Assembly: GCA_037074765.1 (NCBI GenBank)
Contig: JBAMDO010000567.1
Span: 372,001 to 436,000, forward strand
Reading direction: 5' to 3'
Source: Mansonella perstans
Lineage: Eukaryota; Nematoda; Chromadorea; Rhabditida; Onchocercidae
Length of the DNA stretch: 64,000 nucleotides
This document shows, piece by piece, positions 1-13,110 of the stretch; within the stretch, counting starts at the first letter, position 1, and each line of letters begins with the position of its first letter. The notes beneath the pieces are model-generated. The model was not told where the DNA came from and made no database searches. It worked only from the letters and a program-made list of their open reading frames with translations. Both the position numbers and the translations under genes were made by a program.

Positions 1-739
1 GTTTAACACAAAAAAGATTGTTGAAAAGTATGCTTGGAATGAAAATAATTTTAAACTTTTAATCTTTCAATGTATCAAATTACTTTTAAGAAATATTTTT
101 ATCGAAATGATAATTATAGAATTATTTATTATTAAAAAGATTCAATTGAATAGAAAAAGGAATAAAAGAATTGATATTTTATTACATTAACTTATAGCAA
201 TTAGAGGGAAATTTAGCATTATTTGTAACAAATTTATGCTTACATTGTTAACTTTATAAACTATAAATTGCAAATAGTTTTTTTTTTTGAAAGTTATTAC
301 AATAAGAATAAGAAGAGAAATGTTTGTAAAATTTATGAGAAAGGTCAAGAATTTGACCTAAATATAAAATAAGTACATGGAATGTTAGTGATCTTTTATA
401 GGTTAGGAAGAAAGTTGAAAAGTTGAAAAAAGTTTACAACAAGGATGTAAATGTATAGAGAGAGAGAGAGAGAAAGAGAGGAAGGGAGAAGGAGAGAGAG
501 AGAGAGAGAAAGAAAACGCATTAAATGCATTTAATTATTAAATGCATTCAATACTGCCGGCGATAGCATGAAATTAAGAAAAAGTGATCATGGTTCAATC
601 GATGGCAATGGATTGTGTATGTTAGAGCACATCGACATTGGCGAAATTTTTTTTTTTTGTCGTATCTTTCATTTCATCAAAAATAAGAAGAATCACTTAC
701 TTTCAAGACTATGCAATGCAATCATCGTATGTTCTGGCA

Positions 740-1060
740 TATTTCTTGTTTCTAGGATGAAATGTTTTTAAGATGGAATGATCTAGGATGAAATGATTTT
801 AGGATAGAATGATCTAGGATGAAATGTTTTTAGAATGAAATATTTCTAGGATGAAATGTTTTTAGGATGGGATGTTTCTAGGATGGGATGGTCTAGGATG
901 AAATGATCTAGGATGAAATGTTTCTAGGATGAAATGTTTCTAGGATGAAATGTTTCTAGGATGAGATGTTTTTAGGATGAAATTTTTTTAGGATCATTTA
1001 GATGCTCATCTAGGATGAAATGTTTCTAGGATGAAATATTTTTAAGATGGAATGAAGTGA
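740..1060. repeat. Degenerate 16-bp tandem array (TAGGATGAAATGTTTC-like)
   Basis: About fifteen tandem units of the type TAGGATGAAATGTTTC are visible. Some units are extended to about 18-21 bp, and common variants end in TTTTT or in ATC. The array is simple-sequence satellite with no open reading frame of interest. Confidence 0.8.
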
Positions 1061-2274
1061 TAATCGATGCTTTCGAAATTAAAGGAAATGTGCATCTCAT
1101 TAAGTCATAAAATGAGAAGGTTTCTAAGTATCCTTTAATTGTTACACATATCAAATGTCATCTATGGTAGTAGAGAATTTGTAATATCCAATGTAAAACG
1201 TCACGAGAGGATTGTTATCAGGTTTTTAGGATGATGATTTAGCATAATAGCATAATTTTAGGATAATGTTTTACCATAATAATAAGCATTAATAGCATAA
1301 TTTTAGGATGATAATATAGCATAATATAATTTACTTAGTTTACAATCAATGCAATTTTATCTTCTAATACTAATTTTTTATAGCAAATTTTCTCTCTCTC
1401 TCTTCAGATACATTTATTTATATTTATTTACAAATAAGCAAGTTTATTTATTGTCAATGCTCTTTTTATACCTTTCCATATATTTTCTATACTGGCACTA
1501 TTTTAATGATTCAATATTTTTATAAGATCTTTTTTAGGAAGAAAATTGAAAAAGATGATGAATTAATTCAGATGAGTTTTTAGAATAAAATAACTAAAGA
1601 TGCGGAGAACATAAAGAGATCGTTCCAGTCGGGAATAATTATAGCACCAAATTATGAACGACAATGTTTGCCTATCAAATAGTAGCCTAAATCGTCTAAA
1701 CTTTTTTTTATTATAGAAAGAGAAGAAGAATGGATAATTAAAGGATACTTTACTTTTTTATGTTCAGTATCATGTAGTGAAAAACTAAAAGAGTTAATTT
1801 TATGGTTTAAATATTTATTCCAAATTTCTTGCGCACTTTCACTTTATTCTAAATTTTTGAATTTATGCTTAAGCAAGAAATAGTCTATTTTGTGTGTAAA
1901 TAATGTAGTATTAGCATGAAAAGTATATTATCATTTGTCATCTGTCAAAAATTCAGTTTCGGTGCTGTCTATCCTTATTTGCATAAGTGAACTTTCTAAT
2001 ATCGATAGGTTCATTTTTTTCTTTTTTTGTTTTTTTATTTAATGCATTTTGATGTTTCACTTGCAAGTTTGAATTTCTGTATTATTTTTATACGTAGGAT
2101 ATTGTTTGTTAATTCATTTCTTTACCTTAAATGAATGTTAAAATGGCAGAAATCATTTCTAGATCTATTGTTGATATATATCATAGTAGATACTGTGATG
2201 ATGATTACTTATTGTTATTCATTCCATTCATTATCGATTGTAATTTCACATCCTAGAATTGAATTTTGGTAATC

Positions 2275-2305
<31 letters not shown>

Positions 2306-2898
2306 GTAGTTTTAATCTTAATTTTTTTTTCTTTTTTAAAATTAATGGATTTGTAGTCCAATCTAATTCTTTAATCTTTTCATAAATTGTGCATAAAAAA
2401 AAAAAAACTTTTCAACATTATATTAATGTGGGAACATTTCTAATTAAGTGTAATTTCTATATAATATGTAGTTATTATTTTCAACATTAACTATAATTTC
2501 ATTTCAACATTAATTATAACAATAATTCGTTTTCGAATCTTTCATTAACTAAGATATAATTTGAAAGAATAGCTATAATTAATTTTAATTAATGTTTACA
2601 ATAGTTTTGATAAGTCTTCGACCCAATTTATATTTCTTTTCAAATTTCTTTGTTTTATTTCTTCGATAATTATATCATTGAAGAAATCACATCAAAGAAA
2701 ATGCTCATTTTAAAAACTCACAAAAATGTTTATTCATTTATAACAAACAAACTTATATTATGAAGAGCTTTAGTAGAGTTGTTAAAGGAGTGTATTATTT
2801 AATGAGTAAAAGATCGAGCTTGTTGATGATTTATGCATATCAAATGTGCCATACACAAACACATCATTCTCGGTGTATGATGATGTGATGTGTAATTA

Positions 2899-2930
2899 AG
2901 TAGTAGTAGTAGTAGTTAGTTGTTGTTGTT

Positions 2931-2957
<27 letters not shown>
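2899..2957. repeat. TAG/TTG trinucleotide microsatellite
   Basis: Runs of TAGTAG flank a short TTGTTG segment, giving about 19 uninterrupted or near-uninterrupted triplets. Such a tract is likely to vary in length between isolates. Confidence 0.8.
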
Positions 2958-2961
<4 letters not shown>

Positions 2962-3187
2962 AATCGATCGATTTGACAATGGAATTAAATGTGTTCTTTT
3001 CTCTAACATATGCGTTTCAAAAGCTTTTATTGATAGCTTTTCGGCATTTAAAATCATTTTCTCTTTGCTTTCTATTAGATAATTCAGTTTTCTAATTTAG
3101 AATTGAAAAATAGATGAATTATCGATCGAACTACACCAGTGAATAAATGCATTTGATTTTTCCAAATTTTCTTATAAAATGTTCGTA

Positions 3188-3500
3188 CTTAATTAATTAA
3201 TTATTCTCTATCATATTCAATCTTAACTATGATTATCTTTTAGATTATTATCGATCCATCATTTATCATACTAATCATATTTCTAATCATTAATTAATTA
3301 ATTATATCCTTTATCATATTCAATCTTAACTGTGATTATCTTTTAGATTATTATTGATCCATCATTTATCATTTCTAACTATATTTCCAATCATTAATTA
3401 ATTAATTATATCCTTTATCATATTCAATCTTAACTATGATTATTTTTTAGATTATTATTGATCCATCATTTATTATTCTAATCATATTTCCAATCATTAC
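3188..3500. repeat. Three tandem copies of a ~105-bp AT-rich unit
   Basis: Each copy starts with an ATTAATTAATTA block. It then carries a CATATTCAATCTTAACT motif, TTTTAGATTATTA, and GATCCATCATTTAT. Copies begin near 3190, 3290 and 3397 and are roughly 90 percent alike by eye. No coding potential is seen. It is a local tandem duplication upstream of the EGL-27-like gene. Confidence 0.75.
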
Positions 3501-4514
3501 ATCTATTCCATTTTTTTTTTTTTTTTTTTTTTATTATATATTAGCATTAAACAATTGCGTGTTACATTTGAACTTCTTTTGCAAAAATCTTTTTCACTCT
3601 TTCCATCCCACAGTATCCCTTTTCATATCGCATATATTATTTATATATCTGATTCATAGAAATTATTTCATGATTGAACGAGGCAGTTTGTTTGTTGAAA
3701 TTGAAAATGCAAGTTTAAATTTTAATGTCTTTTTAATGAACATTAGCAGCTTACTTCTTTAATACTTTGGGCAAATTTCTTGTTTAAATGCTAAACTTAT
3801 AAGCATTTCACCTCTACATTAACACTAGATACTGAGAAATTAATGATTTATTGGAAGCCCTAAATCATTAACGAAGTTATCTCTGCTTACGTAGATCTTG
3901 ATTAAATGATTCGATGATATTATAGTGTGGACAATTTGAACTTTATCAAATTATTGTTTTAAGAAAATGGAGAAGGGGTCAGTGTCATCTATTGCTGCCT
4001 TTTAATTGGGACTTATTTCATGAGAAATTTATTGGAGAAGAGAGAATCAATTTGGCTCATTTAGGTTCTTGCAATGAATTTCAATTCTTCATTCCTTTTC
4101 GTATCGTTGTTTTCCGGTCAAAATGATAATTATTTCTTCTCATTATTATATTGAGATTATTATGAATATCAGCTGCTTATTGAATATTGATAATGAGTGG
4201 TTTTCAGCAGTCATAGTCCTATTGGGACAGTGCAGGTGTTGCAATAATGTTAATATGATAATGATCTGTTGTAATGATATATTACACCTACTACCCATTT
4301 ATTTTAAACAGTGATCGTCGTATTATCATAATTTTCTGTTTCTTTGTGAATTTTGTTAAGATTTGAAATTAAGAAAGGAAGAGATATTAATTTATTAACT
4401 TACTTCTTGCGGATATTTCATTTTCCTATTGTTCGCTAATCTCATTTATTTCAGCTCAACATGTATAATTATGCCTTTTTTCTCACAACAATAAATGACT
4501 AACTGTAATTGCAG

Positions 4515-7500
4515 GGGTAAATGTACGATACGTTTGATTAAGGATATACGCACATTACGTGAATGCGACGTACAATCTTTGACTGATATTTTTTTCTCGT
4601 TGGTCTCATTCGACCCAAATAATAGCAGACTGGCATCCGTACAAGGTGAAATCCGCGTTGGCGGGTCATATCAGGTTTGTTCAATTTTTTTAGTGATTGC
4701 ACCATCATACATTATCATATTGCATGAAGTAGTTTTTTTTCGAAAATAAAATTTTGCTATTTGGAAACAAAAATTTACCTCTCAATTTCTTCCCTCCAAG
4801 AATTCTACTACTTTTCATTCAGTTTCTTTTTCTACGTTCTTTTTCTGATTGCCTTTTTAAATTCTTTTTGTTTAGGTATATGTTTCAATAATATTATTTT
4901 CTGTATTTTGATTCATTTCAAGAAATAATTGTAAGCTGCAATGATCCATGCCTTGTTTTGTATTTTGTATACTGCAAAATTTTATCATTACGTAAATTTT
5001 TGGGGTTGATTTCAGGCGAAGCTACCCCCAATGGAGAAATGCTCTGCAGTGGATGAACCGGATCGCGATGAATTGCAATGGAGGCCGGGTTATATTAATG
5101 AAGAGAGCGAACATGTGTAGGCATTTCGTTTTAATTTGTATTCACCAAAAATAGCAAATATTATTGAATTAGTTAATTTCATTTTCGCAAAAGTAAAAAT
5201 TGTTTATTTGAATGATTCAATGTTTTTTGGCTACAGGTGCATGGAACTTAAATCGAGAGAACTGTATGCTAGCTGTTTTAATATTCAATTTTAACAAATT
5301 CTTATTGCTAAATTGAACATTATCAACCATACAATTAATTGCTTTTAATTGCAATAAATTCATTCATTATTCAATATAAATATAATGCAAGAATTTTTTC
5401 AGTTATAAAAGAGCGACGCGGTCATTTCGGATGTTTGCCATGGTTCGAAACGAACAAATTACACAAATGGAGCGGGATTTTAGGACTGGTGACTTATGCA
5501 TGCATGATGCCATAATTACGGTTAGTAGCTTATATAGTGAATAATTGAACGAATTTTGTTAGCTTTGTTCTTTGTTAGTTTTTTAATTTATGGGTAGATG
5601 GATGAGTAATAAGCGGAGTAAATACGGAATCAGAATAGAATTCAGAGTTCCAAAAGCAAAAACAATGATTCTGTTTCTTATAAAGTCCACTCGTCACAAA
5701 ATTGTAAGCGTATAAGCTCTTTATTGCATAATGGACCCAGATTTGGTATTACCATGCTGTACAGCATATTTAAATGTTGAAACGTTAATTTTGCTTTATC
5801 ACTTGTAATTTCATTAATTGGTATTGACGTAGCTTAATAAAATTGAATCATTCAGAAGCAGCCTTACTCTTGAATTTTGCTTTATTCATCTATTAGCGCT
5901 TCATTATTTCTGAAAATTTTCCTTTTTTAGATACTTAACGAATAATTTTTCCAGCTTCATAAATGTGATTATAACGTGAATTATGCAATTGAAGCAATGA
6001 ATAAAAATGATGAACATATGCTTAAAGTGACCAATTTTATGAGTGTTGATGATGCCAAGAAATTTGCTCGTGGCATTAAAACATATGGAAAAAATTTCTT
6101 GAAAATCAAAAAGGAACTACTACCACATCATCGCAGAGTAAGCTATAATTTTTATCTTATGATAGCGTAATTTACAACAATGTAAAACATAGAACTTTTG
6201 TGGTTTTATTCTTTCTTATTCGATTGAAACGAAATAGCTAGTGAAAATTGAGCTGATTTAATTAGATAGCACATTTAAAGTAAATATTCTGTAATGAATG
6301 CTAGGATCTATTCAGTTCAGGAAAAGAGAAAATATGACATCACTTAAAAAGTGCATTTTTACAATTATTTAGATAATGAAATGATTAAGAAAGATTTGTC
6401 ATCGTTAAATCTAGTTTTTTTTCTATATAAAGTTAATCCCACATTCGGTTGATTAACTTTTTCAGTAATGTATGTATAATCGTTGATATTTTGATTTTTG
6501 TTATTTCTCAGGATGAGCTGGTGCAGTTCTACTATGGGTGGAAGAAGACTCGTGATGCAACGAGGCCTAAGCCATTAGCACGACAGCGAAACACGGCAAC
6601 CGCAACACATCGAAAACCAAAGGGCAACCAGTTGAAGGTCACTCTTTCGATATTTGTGTTCTTTGTTTCAGTTTTTTACAATTTAATATTGGTATGCGAT
6701 TTCTCATCTTTTTTTTTTCGATGCAATAAACAAAAGTATTAACAAATACCTCGATAAAGACTTTATATAAAATATATAAATTCAGGTTCAAATTTCAGGC
6801 ATCTCGTCCTGGCAGTACCGATTTGGCTGATTATGCGTCGGCAAGCGAGACTGAAATGGAGGAATTAGAAAATGATGGTCGTGCTGCAGCATATGCTTGC
6901 CATCATTGCTATACATCAAGTAATGTTATTCATTAATTTTCGTGATGTAATTTTTGTTCTACTTGTCGTTTCATCTCATCTTTAATTAAGAACGAAATTA
7001 TAAATTCTGTACTTTAATATTATGACTTAATAGTAACGACAATTTACAAACTTTGCTTAGTTTTGTTATTTTTTAGAAAGCAAAGATTGGCATCATTCGG
7101 GTAGAGAACGTCAGTTGCTTTGTACCGAGTGTCGAGTTTTTTATAAAAAGTACGGGCAATTACGTCCAGTTGATCGGCCAAGCACCGTTCCGCCATCATT
7201 GTACAAACCCAGAAGTCCTGAAGGCAACGATGAAGAGGTGAGATTATGCTTATTGATTATTATGTACGAAAATATTTTGTAACAATCGCAAAATATTATT
7301 TTCTGTTTGTGTGTCATTTCTCAAAAATAAGATGGAAAATTTGAAACTGGTAAGAGAAGAAAGATTATTGGATTTCAGGAACAAGGAGTAAGGACACGGG
7401 CAAATAAAAAGGAAAGGCGTGGTGCCTCGCTTGAGGTGGATAAAAAGGGTATTAGCTCACCAAATGATGGCGAAACGAAGCAAAGGAATGGGAAGAGGAA

Positions 7501-10183
7501 ACGGAATTATGGACAGAACAGTGAATATGTTGGTTATTTCCTTAGTTACTATTATCCATTACAATCTGAATATATATCTCATCATCGCAATTTTAGGTGA
7601 ATGGGACTGCGAAAAAGCGGTTTATAAAAGGAGAGAAAGAAGATGAAAATACCGATGTGCAGGAAGAAGATGAAGCGGGCGTTAGTTCGGAGGTTCACAT
7701 CAGTGCTAATTCGTTAAATACTGTCAAGGTTTCAATCTTTCGAAATTTATTAAATTTTTATGTTCTCTTTTATGCAAAAAATATTCCAGTTCCAATTTGT
7801 TATTGTATTTGCTCGTGATTCGCAGTTGTTAACGAAATTTATAGGGGAATGAAACAGCGACGTCTCCGGATTTCGAATCAGTCTCGGCATCATTAAAAGA
7901 AATCAATGATGATGATGAAGGTAAACACTGTCCGGGACAAATAAAGACGTTCGCATGTGCAGAGAAAGGTGGTTCAAGAGTTGAACTGCAAACCTCCATT
8001 TCTGCTTCGACCAATGCTGCAGCCAGTGAACGACCTTCAGCTTCCGGAACTGCTGAAAATGAAGATCCGAGATCTGCAGAAACTGCAACGGAACAGCCTA
8101 GTACAAGTTTCATGAAACTAGTCGACCGGACTTCTACTGATGTATGTGTCACTTCTACTGATTTACAACTTTAATAATATGAAATTTATGCAGATTTGTA
8201 GAGCTGTTATTATGGCACTGTCAGGCAGTCTGCATTCTTCTGTTGTTTCACATCTGTTGGCGTGAAATAGAATTTGGATTTTCTTTATATGAATAATTTT
8301 TGCCCAGTTCTTGCAGGAAATGAAAACGGAAGAAGAAGATTCAGATGATGGTTACTGGACCGTAAATGATACAGTTGCTGAAACGACAAAAAATGCATTA
8401 CTTATTCGGGTTATCGATCGGCGTTGTGGTCAAATGTGTGCGCGTACTGATTTGGCTTTTCGCATGAAACCTGGTTCAGAATGGGATAAGAAGCGAGAAG
8501 CACGTACTGCCCTTAAAAATCATATAAATAATACGCAGAAAAAGGTTAGTGAAGATTCTGCTTCTTTACTGTTTTTAATGCTTTTCTCATAGCTCAATTT
8601 TCATATGAGTTTACGAAATAGTATTGCTTAATTTCTGTGTTCCTCAATCACTGATTGCATTTAGCTCTGCTGTAATTCATTTGGACACTTTGGCTCTTTT
8701 ATGGTTTGTGTGTCTTTGTTTATTCTTTTATGATTTTTAGTTAAAAAATATTTTTCAGCCCAGTGAAACGTTCCCGACTCCAGCTGCAGTGCCCAAATTG
8801 CCATCTGCGCAACTTGCACCTTTGTCGGGTACGCCAAATGTTGAAGCATTCATGGGAGGTCGGGTCCCCATGAATGGTACTGCAATTTCTGGTTTGCCAG
8901 GAATGTTTCCCGGTATTCCAGATCCACGATTCGGTTTTCTTACTCCTCAGCAGCAGTATGCAATCGCTGTCGAACAGGTAATTCATAGTTGTGACATTCC
9001 CTGAGGAAAAATCATATTTGTTTAAGATAAACGTTGAATCTAAATTAGTTTTTTTTAGCAAGTTTTTCAAAAGCAGATGGAGCAGCAGCTGCGAGCACAT
9101 CAATTAGAAATGATGCGAAGTGGTACGAACGGCACAGTAACGACGGGTTCCGCAGTAGCAGCTGTTCGTGATTCTCCATCCCGTGGTGCTACTGCTGCGA
9201 CTGCCGTTAATGCTCATGCATTTCCTCCTAACATTCTTCCACCACCATTCCATAATTTTGGAATGGATCCGAGGGCTCTGGCTGCACTGATGCATAATCC
9301 ACAGCTTGCTTCGCAATTTGGAATGGGAATAGACAGTCATACCGCAGCAATGATGAACGCTTTGGAGCAACGGAATAATTTGGAACAACGCATGCTTAGT
9401 TAGTTTTTTTTGCGTATCTTAAAATTTCTGAAAATTTTTGATTGTCATACCGCTTTTATTTTATGCGCTAAAAAACAGTTTTATCAAAATTCACTCATCT
9501 AATCCATACTTGCATCATTTTTCAATGCGGCTATGATGCTGACAAAGTTTGAAATTTTTCGAGAAATGCATATACCTAAATTATTTGTTCTGTTGTAGTT
9601 ATGTGCTGATTTTAAAAATATTCATATTCATCAGTAGATAGATATCAATTAATTGCAGGCATGGCTGGTATGGAGATGTTGGCTCCCGCTGGAATACCAG
9701 TATCGCAGGCACCACAAACCCATCTCCATCCACATGCTGCTGCAATGATGCAGCATGCAGCGGCTGCTCATCCCGGTATATTTAATTATTTCCATTCATT
9801 TCTTTCTATACGTAAAAAGAGTGCCGTTATTTGATCAGTGATATTTTCCCTATCATAAGTTATATTTGAAAATTTTTTAGAGTGCGGAGAAAATGTTGGA
9901 ATTGCTTAGCGTAGTATTTATGACATGATCAGTTAATTAATTTATAATTTGCATGATTACAGGTGATGCACTTCAGTTGCAACAGCTATTAGCTATGTCA
10001 GCAGCGGCGCAGGCTCAGGTGCAGCGTCCTTTCCTAGAGCAGAATGCTCTTTTGCAGATGTCTATGATGAACCAATTCAGTAATGAACTGGGATCTCGAA
10101 TCGTAAATCCTGGCTCATTGAATTCTGATATGATGCGACGGTTGCAGCAAGAAGGTGGTTTTGCAACTGCACAAAGGCCGTAA
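4515..10183 (+). CDS. egl-27: EGL-27/RERE-type chromatin corepressor, 3' part (ELM2, SANT, GATA finger)
   Basis: Sixteen exons are visible: 4515-4674, 5016-5116, 5237-5263, 5403-5520, 5955-6137, 6512-6637, 6799-6919, 7077-7237, 7379-7528, 7597-7728, 7845-8141, 8317-8544, 8759-8977, 9059-9398, 9659-9775 and 9963-10183. They join in phase to give about 900 residues ending in TAA. Counting from the first complete codon, a GKC...GEIRVG segment like the end of the MTA/RERE BAH region leads into an ELM2 domain (about 45-150). A SANT domain follows (about 160-212, with KTYGKNFLKIKKELLP and QFYYGWKKT). A GATA-type CxxC...CxxC finger (about 275-300, with DWHHSGRE) comes next. The remainder is acidic, then rich in Gln, Ala, Met and Pro. 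The order and the SANT-GATA linker match RERE/atrophin and C. elegans EGL-27 better than MTA1. Family members recruit histone deacetylases in the nucleus. The 5' end is not seen. The third exon is only 27 nt. Confidence 0.85.
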
Positions 10184-12218
10184 ATGAATAATGATTCATC
10201 GCTTCTTCTTAATGTTGTAAAATAATGATTACTGGGAGTTAGAAAGAAGTCTTTCGTAGAAATACTTAATTGATTTTTGATAGAGGGTATTTGCCTCATT
10301 TGCATGAAGTTTTTAGATGTAAAAACTTCTTTTGCGTTTTCACCCATTCATAAATAGGGAATCTACTGATTTTTACCTCTGTTTTTTTTTTTTTTTTTTT
10401 TTTTTTTTGTATGCATAAAAAATTACCGAAATAGTATTATTTTTGCATGATTTTTATATATTCATATAGACTAATAATAACGATTTTTTTATTTGTAATC
10501 AAAAAAAAAATATTGATCCATATTGATCCATAATTGATATATATGGTTGATGGCCGATTGGGCTCTATCTATGCATTTCTTTGCCCTTTTTCTTCCAAAT
10601 GAATGGTTTTTTTTTTTAAGTAGAATCAATATTCCGTTTTGTTTGAATGTTATGTCTTATCAGCATATGTTTATCGGGCCGGCCATCCATTAAGAATTAA
10701 ACAGTGAATAAGCGGTAATTCATTTTTCTTCTTATCTATGGTATTAGATCACTTTTTCTCAGGGTTGAAACTTTTCTTGGAACGGTCGTTTTTTCAGCAT
10801 GTCATATGTTTTTGCATGCAATTTCTTGTTTATTTCAATGGTTTCATATGGATACATTTGATGTAGAATTGTTTTGTACATATGGGATAAGCATTTTTGC
10901 GCTTTATTAAGATTTGTCTTTTAGTGGTATATTAATCTCCTATGGTTATTGTGGAAATATGTAATGGGAGAGAATTGTTTTTTCATTTGACTTTTTGTCT
11001 AGGTGTTTTTTTTTCGGCAAATTTAACTATAAAATGCTTCCAGTTGTAATTAGGGTATTTTTCTCTTTGTTCTGCAGTTTAACTTTTAAGAACTCTTCGT
11101 CACTTGCTATATTGGTGGCATAAATTCACAAAGCACTTAGTTTTTTGAATATATTCGATTTAAAACTGATTTGTTTTGTGGCTTTCAAATTTGAGTACAA
11201 CAAAATCGAAGATTTTGTCCTTTTTTTTTAATGCTAAACTGCGACACTACAATAAGAGCATTCGGGAATGCACAATATGGAATTTAAATATGGAGCTGTG
11301 AGGAAAAAACAGCTTTGTTAGCACTATGTCAGATGAAAGGCTTAATCATGCTACTTAATCAAGCTAAAGTTTTTTTAATGCATAGAAATAATAAGTTTTT
11401 GGTGCTAATTGAGGTATGAAATTTTGCCAGCGACTCAAGAATATTCTATTCAACTGAACAGTCAAATCATCTAAAAAAAAAAATGAAATAGCGGAGTTAA
11501 ATTTCAAGCGTTAGGATCATATCTGAACTAGGAAAACAAGCCTTTATTTCATTAGTCAAATTAAGTCTCTATCTTTCGTTTTCGATTTTTAGTAATGTTG
11601 CAATCTAAAAGTGTTTCCATTTTTCTCTCTGAACCAGTTTGAAAGCTTTTTATTAGCTTACATTATTAGCTTGTTTACACTTCGTGGAAAACAGTGTGTG
11701 TTAGTGTTTCATATTGATTTAATTTTTAGAAGGGAGTTAATTAATTGGAGTTCATTACAAGATTTTAAAATCCAACAACGTGAATTATATAACATCATTT
11801 CAGCTAAAGAAAGTTTACGGCTTTCCTTTCGATTATTGTAGCTCCATTTCTGATTTTTGCAAATTCTACAAAGAAAACTATTGAATGAACTTTGCAAAAA
11901 TACTCTGCAGCATTTTCAAGACAGAATACATTTCATATTTGTTCTTCATCTTTATTTGAATTACAGTAATTCTTATTTGGTTAGGACAAACTTTACAAAA
12001 AATTATGAAAAATTACATAAATATAGAGATGAAAAGTATGATGAAGAAGATTCTCGTAAATCAAACTGAATATTGCATTTTGTGTTTCTCTTATAATTAA
12101 GGTCGCAAATAACAATATCTCTAATATTTTTTTTTTTTTTGAAGATTTCTACAAAAAAAATGAGACAATTAACTGAAGTAAATGAATGGCTAAAATTTAA
12201 AGGAAAAATAATTATAGC

Positions 12219-12277
12219 TTATAATTTGCATGATTACAGGTGATGCACTTCAGTTGCAACAGCTATTAGCTATGTCA
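12219..12277 (+). repeat. 59-bp exact copy of the last EGL-27-like intron/exon junction
   Basis: The 59 bases here are identical to 9942-10000. The source spans the last 21 bases of the final intron, including the branch/acceptor region ending in TTACAG, and the first 38 bases of the final exon (frame reading GDALQLQQLLAMS). Similarity stops sharply on both sides, and nothing around the copy resembles the flanks of the source. It lies 2.28 kb downstream, beyond the stop codon. It keeps a usable splice acceptor but soon runs into stops. A templated insertion or an assembly artefact could each explain it. Confidence 0.9.
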
Positions 12278-13010
12278 CTAATTATAGAGAAATGGTCGTA
12301 GCACAGCTCCTCGACTAATACAGCTAGTTAAGATTAAATTTTTTGAAATTTCTTTGTGCTGCAAACAGAAAATATTTAAATATATTTGTTGCATTTGCTG
12401 ATATATCAAACAACAATCATTGGCAAACATATTCTTTTTATGAATATTGTATGGCATTAAGCTGGTCAATTAATTTATCAAGGATGCTATTTGATGATTA
12501 TAATTATTATCAATTATAATTATTATTAAATTATGTGAAAATCAACTTAGCGAGCTCATGAAAAAGCTACACGTTCCTCAAATACTGCTAAATGTTCAGT
12601 GATGTTACAACAATAGCAATACAGCCTTAGCTATTCGTGAAACATACTTCAACTTTAATTGAGCCTTTTTTTCATTAGTAACGTGCCTGTCTGAGATTAT
12701 TCATCGTTGTGTAAATATGAAAAAGTTAATGGAACGCTCATCAGAATGAACTGAAATATAATGATTTACCATCACATATACTACTTATTCATCTACTTAA
12801 TGCTCTTTTCGTAAAATTGGAAGAGACGAATACTTTAGTTCCATATTTTGTATAAATTATGTGTAAAATTTCATATTCAAAAAAAAAAAAAAAAAATTGA
12901 GTATGTAAAAGAAATAAAACAAAAAACAAATAGAAATTTATTCTTGGTTCATATCGAGAACATTGTTATATTTGCTGATTTAAATGACAAGATAGCTTAC
13001 CTGTTCAGTA

Positions 13011-13110
13011 GTACCTGAAATCAGCAGAAACATTACAGATATTTCAGTAACACCTGAAATCAGCCCAGACATTATAGATATTTCAGTAGCACCTGAAATC
13101 AGCACAGACA
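13011..13110. repeat. 39-bp tandem repeat, about 2.7 copies
   Basis: The unit begins CCTGAAATCAGC and ends with ATATTTCAGTA. It recurs three times with a few substitutions, at about 13011, 13050 and 13089. It is intergenic and has no coding role that I can see. Confidence 0.75.

Larger units (their letters stand above)
1..4514. other. AT-rich, repeat-rich flank upstream of the EGL-27-like gene
   Basis: No convincing protein gene is visible here. The short open frames lack conserved content and reflect low GC. The stretch holds an AG-rich microsatellite (about 456-510), a 16-bp tandem array (about 740-1060), a TAG/TTG triplet repeat (about 2900-2957), three copies of a roughly 105-bp unit (about 3190-3500) and long poly-T runs (about 2277-2299 and 3511-3531). 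The exon at 4515 begins inside the protein, with one base completing a split codon. The 5' exons of the EGL-27-like gene, including most of any BAH domain, must therefore lie in this stretch or left of the window; I could not find them. Confidence 0.6.

Noticed and set aside
568..771. 67-codon open frame near the left edge
   Set aside because: It crosses poly-T and repeat sequence, shows no conserved residues and has no supporting splice pattern.
7829..8152. Minus-strand open frame within the EGL-27-like gene
   Set aside because: It is the shadow of a 99-codon plus-strand exon that joins its neighbours in phase.
9104..9388. Minus-strand open frame opposite the Gln/Ala-rich exon
   Set aside because: It is a shadow of a biased-composition coding exon on the plus strand.
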